Shown here in pieces: positions 27,065-38,358 of a stretch of 64,000 bases of DNA. Position 1 is the first letter of the stretch, and the number at the start of each line of letters is the position of its first letter. The position numbers and the translations under genes are program-made. The notes beneath the pieces were generated by a model. That model was not told the origin of the DNA. It saw only the letters and a program-made list of their open reading frames with translations, and did not search any database. The stretch lies in the NCBI RefSeq assembly GCF_000255655.1, contig NZ_JH636434.1, positions 3,114,716 to 3,178,715 of the forward strand. Direction: 5' to 3'. This DNA is from Schlesneria paludicola DSM 18645 (GTDB taxonomy: Bacteria; Planctomycetota; Planctomycetia; Planctomycetales; Planctomycetaceae).

Positions 27065-27685
27065 TTACTCGTCCGCGGGCTCTTCAGCCACGGGTGTCGA
27101 GATCAGGTCGAGTCGCTTTCGCATTAGATGGATGTCCATGCTGGCGATGGTCAGTACTTGCGTCGTTTCCCAGGCAAGCGGCATGATGAATTTGGCCTCT
27201 TTGGGCGTGCGCACGACCAGCAGGGCGTCATCACTGGTCAATTCCGGACGCGTCAAACGATCCACCGATCGATACAGCAGGGTGCCGGGATGCAGTTCCT
27301 TTTCGATCATCACGTACGGGGGATCGAAAAAGACAATGTCGTACGGATACCATTCGCCGCCCTGGGCCTTGAACGAGCACCGCAGACAGTCAACGCGCCA
27401 GCACAGCGTTCGATCCTCGACCTTTAAGCTCGCAACGTTCTTCACGAGTAATTCGTGGGCGCGATGGTCCTGCTCGCAGAATACGACACTTTTCGCACCA
27501 CGGCTCAGGGCTTCAAAGCCAAGCGAGCCTGTTCCGGAATAGATGTCGAGCACCTTGCTGCCCGGCATCCGATGACGGATGTGATCAAACAACATCACCT
27601 TGGCGCGATCGATAATCGGACGAGTCGTTTGACCAGGATTGGTCAGCAATGTTCGTCGACGAAACTGTCCGGCAATGATTCGCAT
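27065..27685 (-). CDS. rsmD: 16S rRNA (guanine966-N2)-methyltransferase
   Basis: 206 residues, the normal RsmD length. It opens with MRIIAGQFRRRTL and has TRPIIDRAKVMLFD, the SAM-binding VLDIYSGTGSLGFEAL, and the catalytic FFDPPY motif. The enzyme methylates G966 of 16S rRNA in the small subunit. It lies 48 bases after ftsK on the same strand and may share its transcript. Confidence 0.93.
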   Translation of the reverse strand: MRIIAGQFRRRTLLTNPGQTTRPIIDRAKVMLFDHIRHRMPGSKVLDIYSGTGSLGFEALSRGAKSVVFCEQDHRAHELLVKNVASLKVEDRTLCWRVDCLRCSFKAQGGEWYPYDIVFFDPPYVMIEKELHPGTLLYRSVDRLTRPELTSDDALLVVRTPKEAKFIMPLAWETTQVLTIASMDIHLMRKRLDLISTPVAEEPADE

Positions 27686-27733
27686 TCACGGTCTTTCCAC
27701 TCGAAACACCCACGACGCGATGACCGGTAACGG

Positions 27734-30337
<2,604 letters not shown>

Positions 30338-30742
30338 GATTCCCTCGCCAGCATGAGTCCCTTCGCCTGTCGAGCTCACCAGGCCAACCCACCCCGTCAC
30401 AATGCGGTCGCGAGCTGATGCCTGTTGGCTCTGCCGTCGAAATCCAGGGTCCAACGGCATACCAGGACCGAGTTTCCTCAATGTGAGCGAACACCGCTCG
30501 CCACCTGAGAAAACTCTCTTGAGAAAACCTAGCACCGATTTCGCGAGACGATGAAAAAAAGCCACAGGTTGCGACGCGTTTTCGCCACACCTGATCGGGT
30601 CACGCCAATTAAACCGAAACCACCGGTTGTGCCAAAAGGGAAGGCCAAAGCTTCGCCGCACTGCCCCGACAGGTTCGTGATCGTCGTCCGCAGGCAAGCC
30701 GATCTGCTCGCCGCGAGTTCATCGCGACGCCACCTTAGCAGT
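30338..30742. other. Intergenic region upstream of ftsK
   Basis: About 405 bases between ftsK and the palindrome near coaB. A minus-strand open frame continues from ftsK to 30697, but it has no start signal, and its Arg/Trp-rich composition differs from that of the gene. At 30668-30723 lies the second copy of the GACAGGTTCGTGA ... GCGAGTTCATC repeat. No clear promoter for ftsK was identified. Confidence 0.4.
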
Positions 30743-30833
30743 CTGTTGACGTAAGGGGGGACAGGCACCTTGGCGTTGACGATGTTATGGCGTTTTTTAC
30801 GCTAGCCGGAGCCAGTCCCCGTTACTTCAACAG
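30743..30833 (-). repeat. 91-nt palindromic repeat just after coaB
   Basis: The outer arms are CTGTTGA (30743) and TCAACAG (30827-30833), followed inward by GTAA/TTAC and GGGGACAGGCACC (30757-30769) / GGAGCCAGTCCCC (30808-30820). The centre has a small GCGT-ACGC hairpin around T6. On the minus strand the inner arms read GGGACTGGCTCCG and AAGGTGCCTGTCCC, the same as the 36-nt copy at 26974-27009 but with about 34 extra bases in the loop. Placed 5 bases after the coaB stop, it may end that transcript. Confidence 0.6.
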
Positions 30834-30837
30834 AAGT

Positions 30838-31473
30838 TTAGGCCAACGGTTCCACTAAGTGGTTTTCAATCCATTGCCAAAGCTCGCGGGCGACATCGGA
30901 CTTTGTTCCCGAGTATTTGACGACGCTCTGGCCGGATTGATTGATGATTTCGATCTGGTTGTCGGTCGAACCAATGGCAGTCGGGCGGTTCAACACAATC
31001 GCGTCGCAATTCTTCTGCTTCAGCTTACGCAGGGCATTAATGTGTGCAAATTCGTCGGATTCGAGCGCGAACCCCACGATCCACCGAGGTCCTTTTTGTT
31101 GCCCCAGATCCGCCAGAACGTCAGCCGTCTCGACCAGCTCCAACTCCAGTGACACGCCTGTTTTCGCGAGTTTTCCTTGAAAGCGTTCACGTGGTCGATA
31201 GTCGCAGACCGCCGCCGTGGCGATTACGCCCTGACACCCGACAAACAGTCGATTACAGACGGTATGCAATTCTTCGGTGGTCTCAACCTGATGCACTTCG
31301 CATCCGAGCGACGGCGTCAACGAGACCGGCCCACTGACCAGAACCGCTTCATGGCCTGCGGCCAGCACAGCTTCCGCGATCGCATAGCCCATGCGTCCAC
31401 TGCTGGCGTTCGACAGATAGCGAACATCATCCAGATACTCGCGCGTAGGTCCGGCTGTGATCAGAATTCGCAT
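30838..31473 (-). CDS. coaB: Phosphopantothenoylcysteine synthetase (stand-alone CoaB)
   Basis: 211 residues, corresponding only to the C-terminal half of the usual bifunctional CoaBC. MRILITAGPTREYLDDVRYLSNASSGRMGYAIA is the nucleotide-binding opening; ATAAVCDYRP, GKLAKTG and WIVGFALESDE are the other CoaB blocks. It joins cysteine to 4'-phosphopantothenate in CoA synthesis. It lies 16 bases after the separate coaC gene on the same strand, so the two steps stay coupled by operon rather than by fusion. Confidence 0.9.
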   Translation of the reverse strand: MRILITAGPTREYLDDVRYLSNASSGRMGYAIAEAVLAAGHEAVLVSGPVSLTPSLGCEVHQVETTEELHTVCNRLFVGCQGVIATAAVCDYRPRERFQGKLAKTGVSLELELVETADVLADLGQQKGPRWIVGFALESDEFAHINALRKLKQKNCDAIVLNRPTAIGSTDNQIEIINQSGQSVVKYSGTKSDVARELWQWIENHLVEPLA

Positions 31474-31489
31474 AGCGCTGCCGTGGGAT

Positions 31490-32050
31490 CTAGGTAAATG
31501 GTTGCGACGAAGAAGCCAACAGTTTTGTCATCGCGGCCAGAATCTCGGCTGGTTCCGCCATGCGTCCTGCGCCGACCTGCCCGCAACTCAACCATCCAGA
31601 ACCGGGGTCCACAAAATGAACGCCATCCTCACGCAACAGTTTTACGTTTCGCTGGACGGATTTTTTGGCCCACATCTCGCAGTTCATGGCCGGTGCCACG
31701 AGCATGGGGCAGGTAGACGTCAGCACGAGCGTCGTGAGCAGATCACCCGCAAACCCACCCGCGGCCTGCGCGAGAAAATGTGCCGTCGCGGGAGCCACGA
31801 CGAACAGATCGGCACGCTGGGCCAGTCCGATATGTTCACCACGGAAGTGCTCGACAGGGCGAAATGTGCTCGAGTACACAGGACGCCCGGTCAAGGCCTC
31901 GAACGTTGTCGCACCGATAAACTGGCTTGCCGACTCGGTCATAACGACCGAGACCGACGCACCCGTCTGGATCAGCTTGCTACACAGGTCAGCCACTTTG
32001 TAAGCAGCGATCCCACCTGTAACCCCCAGCAATATTTCGCGACCGTTCAT
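31490..32050 (-). CDS. coaC: Phosphopantothenoylcysteine decarboxylase (stand-alone CoaC)
   Basis: 186 residues of flavoprotein (HFCD) fold. [19 protein letters not shown] is the FMN-binding start. [21 protein letters not shown] contains the catalytic His, and APAMNCEMW is the substrate-clamp motif that distinguishes CoaC from other flavoproteins. It decarboxylates phosphopantothenoylcysteine to 4'-phosphopantetheine. The downstream partner is coaB; the upstream neighbour is rpoZ, 18 bases away. Confidence 0.9.
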   Translation of the reverse strand: MNGREILLGVTGGIAAYKVADLCSKLIQTGASVSVVMTESASQFIGATTFEALTGRPVYSSTFRPVEHFRGEHIGLAQRADLFVVAPATAHFLAQAAGGFAGDLLTTLVLTSTCPMLVAPAMNCEMWAKKSVQRNVKLLREDGVHFVDPGSGWLSCGQVGAGRMAEPAEILAAMTKLLASSSQPFT

Positions 32051-32068
32051 AATTCGGTGTCGTCGAGA

Positions 32069-32335
32069 TTACATGTCGTCGAGCGACGGGCCACTGGAGA
32101 AGTGACGCTCGCGGTTTTCGTCATTGCGGGTCATCACAGCACCGCTGGCGTCGAGGAAAATCTTATCTTGAATGATTTCCTGAACGACGATTTCCATCGC
32201 GTTCTTCGACTGCAGTTCCACCAGAGGGCGGGTTCCGCGATTCAACGCAACCATCCGCTTTTGAATCAACGAGGACAGCTTGAAACGGCCGCCAACCTTC
32301 TTAACGATCTCTTCTTCCTTCAGTTCGTCGAGCAT
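32069..32335 (-). CDS. rpoZ: RNA polymerase omega subunit
   Basis: 88 residues. The central part, [26 protein letters not shown], matches the conserved omega fold ([16 protein letters not shown]), followed by an acidic helix region and a polar tail. Omega helps assemble RNA polymerase and binds ppGpp in some bacteria. Its place between gmk and coaC matches the common gmk-rpoZ-coaBC order. Confidence 0.9.
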   Translation of the reverse strand: MLDELKEEEIVKKVGGRFKLSSLIQKRMVALNRGTRPLVELQSKNAMEIVVQEIIQDKIFLDASGAVMTRNDENRERHFSSGPSLDDM

Positions 32336-32410
32336 AACCGTCTTCCAATTCTTCGTTAAAAGCCTGACCCCATTGGGCCCAAATTGATCTTCGGAGTTGC
32401 CGTCTCTGTT

Positions 32411-32998
32411 TCAAACGCGATGCTTCGCGATTATTGCATTGATCTCGTTCACAGTCTGATTCAAATCGTCATTAACGACTTGATAGCAGTATCGATCGGC
32501 CAAGGCCAGCTCTTCATGCACCTTCCGCAGCCGCCGTTGAATGGTCTCTTCTGAATCGGTACCACGGTTTCGCAGACGTTGTTCGCAAATTTCCAAGGAC
32601 GGTGGCTGCAAAAAGATCGTCAAAGCGTCCGGGTAGAACTCGATAACCTTTAATGCACCTTGAACGTCGATTTCCAGAAACGCCCAACCCTGCAGATCTT
32701 TGGCGCGCTGGATCTCTGATTTTAGCGTACCGTACCAGTATCCGGCACCAAAGACTTCCGCAGTTTCCAGAAATTCCCCATGATCGCGGCGTTTCACAAA
32801 TTCGTCTGTCGTCAGGAAATAGTAGGATTCGGCCTCGATTTCCCCTTTTCGCTGGGGGCGCGTCGTTGCCGACACCGCCTTCACCAATTTCACCGGCGAT
32901 TCGCGAATCAGACGTTCGACGACAGTTGTCTTGCCGCTACCGCTAGGTCCCGACAAAACGAGGATCTGAAAGTTATTGGGCCCGACACGTTCGGTCAT
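32411..32998 (-). CDS. gmk: Guanylate kinase
   Basis: 195 residues, normal length. P-loop [11 protein letters not shown] (about 15-25), then [12 protein letters not shown] and YYFLTTDEF of the GMP-binding domain, and LEIDVQGAL. It phosphorylates GMP to GDP with ATP. The gene starts 6 bases after the yicC stop, a typical pairing. Confidence 0.95.
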   Translation of the reverse strand: MTERVGPNNFQILVLSGPSGSGKTTVVERLIRESPVKLVKAVSATTRPQRKGEIEAESYYFLTTDEFVKRRDHGEFLETAEVFGAGYWYGTLKSEIQRAKDLQGWAFLEIDVQGALKVIEFYPDALTIFLQPPSLEICEQRLRNRGTDSEETIQRRLRKVHEELALADRYCYQVVNDDLNQTVNEINAIIAKHRV

Positions 32999-33004
32999 GC
33001 CACA

Positions 33005-33886
33005 TCACTCCACGTTCTGAACGATCTCGCGAATTCGCTCGATGCTCGACTTCATGTCGACCGCCGAATGGGACAGATCAATATGATTGGCCTTGGAGCC
33101 AATTGTATTCACTTCTCGAAACATTTCCTGGCACAGGAAATCGAGCTTGCGGCCGGGTGCGTTCGCCTTATCGATCAGCGTCAGAAACTGGCTGATATGA
33201 CTGCGCAGTCGAGTAATTTCCTCGTGGATATCGCATCGATCCGCATAGAGGGCAACCTCACGCAAGACATCCGCAGGCTCAACCCGAACATCTGTTCCCG
33301 CGAGCAAATCACGCGTCCGCTGCACCAACTTTTCGTGATACTCTTGAGCTACCTGTGGTGCAATTTTGACAACCTGCCCCAGTACATCCTCCACAGACTT
33401 CAGAAGCTGTCTCAACTCACCGGCCGTCGCTTCCCCTTCTTTTCGGCGAAACTCTTGCAGATGCAGTGCAGCGGCTTTGACCGCTTGCTCGACAAGTGGC
33501 CAGACAGCCTCGACCGCATCCGAGCTCAACCCGTTCTCGTTGAGGACCCCGGGTAGATTCAACAGGCGAACGGGATCGGGTGCTGGCACGGACAGTTCTT
33601 GCGCAATTTGATTTAACTGGTGCCAGTAAGCCTTCAGCATCTCGGCATTCAGTCGCGGTCCGCCGAGTGTGGCCGACTGGTCAATGCGCACTGACAGGTG
33701 CACCGTCCCGCGTGAGATCGAGTCGCGCAATAGCCGTTCGAATTCCGCTTCTTGCTGCTGCAACCCATCGGGGCAGCGGAGCGAAAGCTTGAAATGTCGG
33801 TTATTGACTGTTCGGATCTCGACACGGCAATAGGCCTGTTCATTCTGAACAGACCCCTCGCCATAACCCGTCATACTGAGCAGCAC
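33005..33886 (-). CDS. yicC: YicC-family endoribonuclease-like protein
   Basis: 293 residues, the family's usual size. It begins SMTGYGEG, with VEIRTVNNRHFKLSLRCPD following, and ends with the conserved block LDFLCQEMFREVNTIGSKAN. YicC proteins are ribonucleases implicated in small-RNA turnover. The start is GTG 33886 or ATG 33874; the latter gives MTGYG, like many homologues. It sits directly upstream of gmk. Confidence 0.92.
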   Translation of the reverse strand: MLLSMTGYGEGSVQNEQAYCRVEIRTVNNRHFKLSLRCPDGLQQQEAEFERLLRDSISRGTVHLSVRIDQSATLGGPRLNAEMLKAYWHQLNQIAQELSVPAPDPVRLLNLPGVLNENGLSSDAVEAVWPLVEQAVKAAALHLQEFRRKEGEATAGELRQLLKSVEDVLGQVVKIAPQVAQEYHEKLVQRTRDLLAGTDVRVEPADVLREVALYADRCDIHEEITRLRSHISQFLTLIDKANAPGRKLDFLCQEMFREVNTIGSKANHIDLSHSAVDMKSSIERIREIVQNVE

Positions 33887-33927
33887 GGAATCTACCCGAA
33901 AAGAGTTTTGCGCAGGCCCCGAAAGCC

Positions 33928-34578
33928 CTACTCGGGCTGCTTTGCCGGAGTTGGCTCTGGTGTCGGCTCAGCAGGCTTTGCTTCTTCCACCTTTGGAGTC
34001 TCTGACTTTTTCTCGTCAGCGGGTGCCGCTTCGGACTTAGCCGCCTCACCAGCCTTCGCTTCCTCTGCTGGTTTGACTTGCTCAGCGGGCTTCGCGTCTT
34101 CGGCCGGCTTGGCGTCGACTGCCGGCTTCGCGTCGGCCGGCTTCTCTTCCGCCTTCTTGTCGCCGTCTGTCTTCGCACCTTCAGGGATCACCACAGGAGC
34201 TTTTGGCTGATCTTTGCCAATACCGATCTCGGCTTCGTCACCGGGTGTCGATTCTTTCGGGTCTGCCTTGATGACGTCACCCGGCTTGATCGCGTCACTC
34301 TTCTCGTCTTTGAACACCGAAGAATCGGTCCGTCCGGTGCTGGCATGGTGCAGCGCAACAACACTGCCAGCGCACAACAGGATCCAAGCGGTCGCGACGC
34401 CGATGGTGATGCGTGTAAAGACATCGCCGGCCTTGGTGCCGAATGCGCTTTGTCCGCCCATCCCGCCAAACGCACCGGCAAGACCGCCGCCGCGTCCGCG
34501 TTGGAGCAGCACCAGACCGATCAAAAACAATCCTGAGAACATCAACAACGTCATCAGGACATACGAAAACATGACCAT
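33928..34578 (-). CDS. secG: SecG translocon subunit with long charged tail
   Basis: 216 residues. The first ~80 are a normal SecG: a membrane helix (MFSYVLMTLLMFSGLFLIGLVLLQRG), the conserved GGGLAGAFGGMGGQSAFGTKAGD loop and a second helix (VATAWILLCAGSVVAL). Residues about 95-216 are a disordered tail rich in Lys, Ala, Glu and Pro, with imperfect repeats of DAKPA / VKPAEEAK type. SecG is usually 75-120 residues, so the tail roughly doubles it; it should face the periplasm or cytoplasm depending on SecG topology. Its role is unknown. The gene lies 35 bases after tpiA. Confidence 0.9.
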   Translation of the reverse strand: MVMFSYVLMTLLMFSGLFLIGLVLLQRGRGGGLAGAFGGMGGQSAFGTKAGDVFTRITIGVATAWILLCAGSVVALHHASTGRTDSSVFKDEKSDAIKPGDVIKADPKESTPGDEAEIGIGKDQPKAPVVIPEGAKTDGDKKAEEKPADAKPAVDAKPAEDAKPAEQVKPAEEAKAGEAAKSEAAPADEKKSETPKVEEAKPAEPTPEPTPAKQPE

Positions 34579-34613
34579 GAAACCGACATCCTTCCAGGCT
34601 CAGAAAACGAGCT

Positions 34614-35405
34614 TCACGAGATTGTAGCGACTTCGCTGGCAGCCCGCACGATGGCGAGGAACTGGTCTGCTTTGAGGCTCGCCCCACCGACCAGCGCACC
34701 GTCAATGTTTGGCTTGGCCAGCAGTTCCTTGGCGTTGTCGCCCTTCACGCTACCCCCGTACTGAATGCGAGTTGCATCCGAGACAGACGAACTGAAGCGG
34801 GTCGTCAACCACTTGCGAATGTACGCATGGGTCTCTTCCGCCTGCTCGGGCGATGCCGTGACTCCGGTGCCAATGGCCCAAACCGGCTCGTAGGCAATGA
34901 CGACGCGTTCCATCTGAGCGGCAGTCAAATTCAACAGCCCCTTCGCGAGCTGAACTTCCAACACCGCCTCGGTCCGGCCAGACTGACGGTCGTCCAGCAA
35001 TTCACCAATGCAAAAGATGACCTTCAGGCCGCGATCCAATGCCGCCAGCACCTTTTTGTTGATGATTTCATCGGTGTCACCGAAGAACTGACGACGCTCG
35101 CTGTGGCCCAGAATGACCCACTGACAGCCAACGTCGAGCAACATCTCGATGGCGACTTCGCCAGTGAATGCGCCGGGCTTCTCGTTGGAGGCATTCTGTG
35201 CCCCCAGCACGACTTGCGAGCCGCGCAGGGCCTCGGCAACAGGTAGCAGGAACGGAGCAGGAGGGCACACCCCAACTTCGACACCGGACAGCTTCCCATC
35301 AAGGCCCTTCACGACATCCGCCGCCAGCGATTTCGCGGACTGCAGGGTCGTGTTCATTTTCCAATTGCCGACGATAAACAAGGACCGTTTCAAATGACTA
35401 CCCAA
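34614..35405 (-). CDS. tpiA: Triose-phosphate isomerase
   Basis: About 263 residues. All catalytic positions are visible: GNWKMN (Lys), [10 protein letters not shown] (His) and [11 protein letters not shown] (Glu), with the phosphate-binding GGSVKGDN near the end. It interconverts dihydroxyacetone phosphate and glyceraldehyde-3-phosphate. The start appears to be TTG, either 35405 (overlapping pheA by 8 bases) or 35393; no ATG precedes the conserved N-terminus. The secG neighbour downstream is a common bacterial arrangement. Confidence 0.94.
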   Translation of the reverse strand: MGSHLKRSLFIVGNWKMNTTLQSAKSLAADVVKGLDGKLSGVEVGVCPPAPFLLPVAEALRGSQVVLGAQNASNEKPGAFTGEVAIEMLLDVGCQWVILGHSERRQFFGDTDEIINKKVLAALDRGLKVIFCIGELLDDRQSGRTEAVLEVQLAKGLLNLTAAQMERVVIAYEPVWAIGTGVTASPEQAEETHAYIRKWLTTRFSSSVSDATRIQYGGSVKGDNAKELLAKPNIDGALVGGASLKADQFLAIVRAASEVATIS

Positions 35406-36552
35406 TCAGTTCGCTGCGAGGATATGAGCCTAAGACTTCCATTCGAACTGCCAGGCGGGCCAGGTCATCCAGCGTTCGCTTGACCTTGGCGTCTTTCGAG
35501 TGGCCTTCGCAGTCGATGAAGAAAATGTAGCCGCTCTCGGGGCCACGTAAAGGGAACGACTCGATCCACGTCAAGTTGATCTTGTTCTGCTTGAACGACG
35601 CCAACGCATCGGCCAACGCTCCCGGTTTATCACCAATCTGCAACAACAGCGACGTGCGATCGCGACCCGTTGGGCCGATTGGCTTATCGCCAATCATCGC
35701 GAATCGCGTGACGTTGTTCTTGTTGTCCTCGACGGAGTCCGCGAGGATCTGCAGCCCATATTCAACGGCGGCCTGCTTACTGGCAATCGCCCCCGCCCCG
35801 GGTTTATCGCGAGCCAACTGTGCGGCGGTCGAAGTGCTGGTCACTTCAATTAACCGGGCCTGCGGCATATTGCGGCTCAACCAGTCACGGCATTGCGACA
35901 GCGCCTGCGGCTTACTGTAAACCTCGTTAATTTCGCCCCGCGAAACTTTTCCGAGCAAGTTGTGATGAATACACAACTGGATTTCGCCACAGATTCGAAG
36001 CGGCAAACGAGTGAACATGTCGAGCGTGTCGATGATTCGACCATCGGTGCTGTTCTCGATTGGAACCACTCCGAAATCGGCATGACCGCGGTTCACCTCT
36101 TCGAAGACGGCGGCAATCGTGTTCACCGGAATCAAATCAGACGATTCGCCGAATCGCTCAACAGCCGCCATGTGCGTAAAGCTAAATGCAGGGCCGAGAT
36201 ATGAAACGCGACGAGGCCGAACACGGTTCCGAACCGCGCTCAAAACCTGGCGGAACACACCGCGTACAGCATCCGCAGGCAGGGGCCCCTGATTTTCACT
36301 TTCAATCCGCTTCAGCAGATCGTCGTCGGAACGCGGATCGTACGTTGCTGACCACCAGTTGGGGTCTGCTTCGATCAATTTCGCAGTCGCGGCAGCACGG
36401 CGATTGAGCAGCTTGAGGATTTCGTTGTCCAGCCGTGCCATTTCCTGGGCGGAACCGGCCGAGGCCTTCGCGGCAGTATTGGTTGGCGCTTTCGCGGAAG
36501 CCGGTGCAGTGTTTGACTTTACGGGCTTCTTCGGCACCGGTTTACTGGCCAT
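35398..36552 (-). CDS. pheA: Bifunctional chorismate mutase / prephenate dehydratase
   Basis: 384 residues. A Lys/Ala/Pro-rich leader (1-35) is followed by a chorismate mutase AroQ domain (about 38-115, [19 protein letters not shown]), a prephenate dehydratase domain (about 118-295, [13 protein letters not shown] ... PIENSTDG ... [10 protein letters not shown] with the catalytic TRF), and an ACT domain (about 300-380, [24 protein letters not shown]) for phenylalanine feedback. The ACT ESRP motif reads ESFP here. It makes phenylpyruvate for phenylalanine. It is the first gene of the minus-strand run into tpiA and secG. Confidence 0.93.
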   Translation of the reverse strand: MASKPVPKKPVKSNTAPASAKAPTNTAAKASAGSAQEMARLDNEILKLLNRRAAATAKLIEADPNWWSATYDPRSDDDLLKRIESENQGPLPADAVRGVFRQVLSAVRNRVRPRRVSYLGPAFSFTHMAAVERFGESSDLIPVNTIAAVFEEVNRGHADFGVVPIENSTDGRIIDTLDMFTRLPLRICGEIQLCIHHNLLGKVSRGEINEVYSKPQALSQCRDWLSRNMPQARLIEVTSTSTAAQLARDKPGAGAIASKQAAVEYGLQILADSVEDNKNNVTRFAMIGDKPIGPTGRDRTSLLLQIGDKPGALADALASFKQNKINLTWIESFPLRGPESGYIFFIDCEGHSKDAKVKRTLDDLARLAVRMEVLGSYPRSELIG

Positions 36553-36676
36553 CCAAGCGACTCCAAGATGGGTTCGTTACGCTTCACCGAATCTAAATGA
36601 GAGAGATCGTCAAATTGACGGGAAATCTTTTTACAGGTGAGCTTCGCTGATTGTCAAGGAGACCGCCCATGCAACG

Positions 36677-36713
36677 AAAAAAGCCCTGGCAAACGACTTC
36701 CGTTTGCCAGGGC
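36677..36713 (-). terminator. Strong intrinsic terminator
   Basis: GCCCTGGCAAACG (36683-36695) and CGTTTGCCAGGGC (36701-36713) are perfect 13-bp arms around a 5-base loop. On the minus strand the stem is followed by TTTTTT (36677-36682). It lies 18 bases beyond the stop of the acidic small protein and ends its transcript, insulating the pheA operon downstream. Confidence 0.93.
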
Positions 36714-36731
36714 TTCGGCAATTCGGGGTAT

Positions 36732-37010
36732 TTAACCCTTCTGAACCAAGCGCGCGGCCATCGCGCCGGGGCTGTGGTCATAGCAATCCTTCTCATGCCA
36801 CAAAGGTACTCCCGCGGCATATCGCGCGGCGAGCATCAGCACTTTTTCCTCAGAACCAGGCTTGGCTACAGTCGGAGCACCGGGATCAATGCCCAGCGAT
36901 TCAAAATCAATTTCCTCGAAGCTTTCGCCGCCTTCGAGTTCAGACTCTTCGAGACCTTCAACGTAATCCAAATCGGATTCCATTTCGTCAACTTCAAAGT
37001 CAAACGACAT
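36732..37010 (-). CDS. Small acidic protein, unrecognised
   Basis: 92 residues. The first ~45 are extremely acidic (MSFDFEVDEMESDLDYVEGLEESELEGG in pieces of Asp/Glu with few basics). The second half (EEKVLMLAARYAAGVPLWHEKDCYDHSP, then a Lys/Arg end) looks like a small folded domain with possible Cys/His ligands. GGAG sits 8 bases before the ATG, and a textbook terminator follows the stop, so it is a well-expressed single gene. It has no recognised family. The acidic half could mimic DNA or bind a basic partner. Confidence 0.7.
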   Translation of the reverse strand: MSFDFEVDEMESDLDYVEGLEESELEGGESFEEIDFESLGIDPGAPTVAKPGSEEKVLMLAARYAAGVPLWHEKDCYDHSPGAMAARLVQKG

Positions 37011-37385
37011 TCGTTAGCTCCACAAGCCGCTATACTAGACGAGTTTTAAGCACTGCTCCATGCAATGAGACCGCCGACTATGGTCGCGGAATCTCAATTT
37101 CGACCGGGCATTGTTAAGATCATGGGGGTAAATGTCAACGATTTTCTTTTTCTCTCAAAAAACATTCCGAATCGATCTTCGGACCCCCTGCACACATCCC
37201 CTGATCGTACAGAGCGGCTGAAATCGCCGAAGACCAGTCTTGTGAGACCACCCCGACGAGCGGATACTTGTCTCGCCGTGTTCTGCTGTTGATCACCTCG
37301 TGCAACGACTAGAACTGCTGCCAACACGCCGATCATCTGCCGCGAATTTGGGCAGCCCACCTACTTTGGTCAACATAAGCAAGCT
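37011..37385. other. Divergent upstream region of the acidic protein and maf
   Basis: 375 bases, clearly more AT-rich than the genes, as expected for promoters. On the minus strand TAGTAT (37032-37037) could be a -10 box for the acidic protein, but the -35 is weak. A pyrimidine-rich stretch lies at about 37141-37160. No gene seen. Confidence 0.4.
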
Positions 37386-38039
37386 ATGTCATTTCGCCGT
37401 TACCTCCTCGCGTCGCGATCACCACGTCGACTCGAACTTTTGCAATTAATTGTTCACCCAGACCTGATCGCCGTTCGCCCACCCGCTTCGTCCGAAGAGG
37501 CGGGATTCGACGACTGCGAAGACCTCGCTTCCATTCGCCAAAGGATGCTCGAGATTGCCCGGCACAAGGCCAATCAGGTGCGCAATGAGCTCAACGCAGA
37601 AGAAGAAGGGCTCTTCGAACGGCCTCGCACCTTGATCATCTCCGCCGACACGACGGTCATTATCACAGAAGGCCTCAGCCGCCCCCAGGTCCTGGGGCAG
37701 CCACCAGAATCAGAGGACTGGCGTGAAATCACGCGCGATTGGTTTCTGACACACCTGGCAGGCAAAACCCATCTCGCCGCGACGGCGGTATATGTCGTGA
37801 CGCCTGATGGCCGATCGTCAGAGCGGATTGTGGAAACACGCGTGACGTTTCGCTCGGATGTTTCGCCGTGGCTCAATTGGTACCTTTTGACCGGCGAACC
37901 ACGAGGAAAGGCGGGAGGCTACGCACTGCAAGGAGCAGGTAGCGTTTTTGTTGAGCGCGTCGAAGGCAGCCTCACCAACGTGGTGGGATTGCCTCTGGAA
38001 GCACTTCTCGAACTGTTCGCAGAAGTGGCCTTGAGGTGA
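37386..38039 (+). CDS. maf: Maf-family nucleoside triphosphate pyrophosphatase
   Basis: 217 residues. The family signature LLASRSPRRLELL opens the protein. ISADTTVI carries the catalytic Asp, and KAGGYALQGAGSVFVERVEGSLTNVVGLPLEAL is the conserved C-terminal block (usually KAGAYGIQG). Maf proteins hydrolyse dTTP/UTP or modified nucleotides and have been linked to septum inhibition. It stands alone upstream of ileS, separated by 319 bases. Confidence 0.92.
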   Translation: MSFRRYLLASRSPRRLELLQLIVHPDLIAVRPPASSEEAGFDDCEDLASIRQRMLEIARHKANQVRNELNAEEEGLFERPRTLIISADTTVIITEGLSRPQVLGQPPESEDWREITRDWFLTHLAGKTHLAATAVYVVTPDGRSSERIVETRVTFRSDVSPWLNWYLLTGEPRGKAGGYALQGAGSVFVERVEGSLTNVVGLPLEALLELFAEVALR

Positions 38040-38358
38040 TGTGACATCTCTCCGCCCGCAGCATATCGCCCCGCAACCCACCAATTTTCGCGTACATCAG
38101 GGATCGCAGGTATTGCCCTCGTCCATGTGGGTGGCGAGAATTCCGCGATCGACGAACTGGGGCGACGCGAGCAATCACCACGCTCGCAGCGAAGTGTCTT
38201 AACTGGTCCGACGATGGCGACAGGGCTGAATAATCAGCCAAAGCGTCTGTCGAGACGACGACGTTTGAAGTTGTTCGAATTGCCATAGATAGAATTGATC
38301 AATCGCACTCCTACGGAACCATCCGGCGGGAACGAAATGAACAAGGATTCGGCTTACG
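38040..38358. other. Intergenic region between maf and ileS
   Basis: 319 bases. A small perfect hairpin, GGCTGA (38224-38229) and TCAGCC (38234-38239), lies in the middle, without a T run. The stretch from 38265 to 38310 is AT-richer and probably holds the ileS promoter, but no convincing box pair is visible. No T-box-like leader was recognised. Confidence 0.4.

Noticed and set aside
30338-30697. N-terminal extension of FtsK by 120 residues
   Set aside because: The extra segment is Arg/Trp-rich, has no ribosome site, and GAGGG lies just before the ATG at 30337, where the first membrane helix begins soon after.
34000-34140. Tandem repeat array in secG considered as a separate repeat locus
   Set aside because: The repetition is at the protein level (KPAE-type) and imperfect in DNA; it is part of the secG coding sequence.
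38265-38305. TTGAAG and TAGAAT as an ileS promoter
   Set aside because: The spacing is 19 bases and other poor combinations exist nearby, so it is not supportable.
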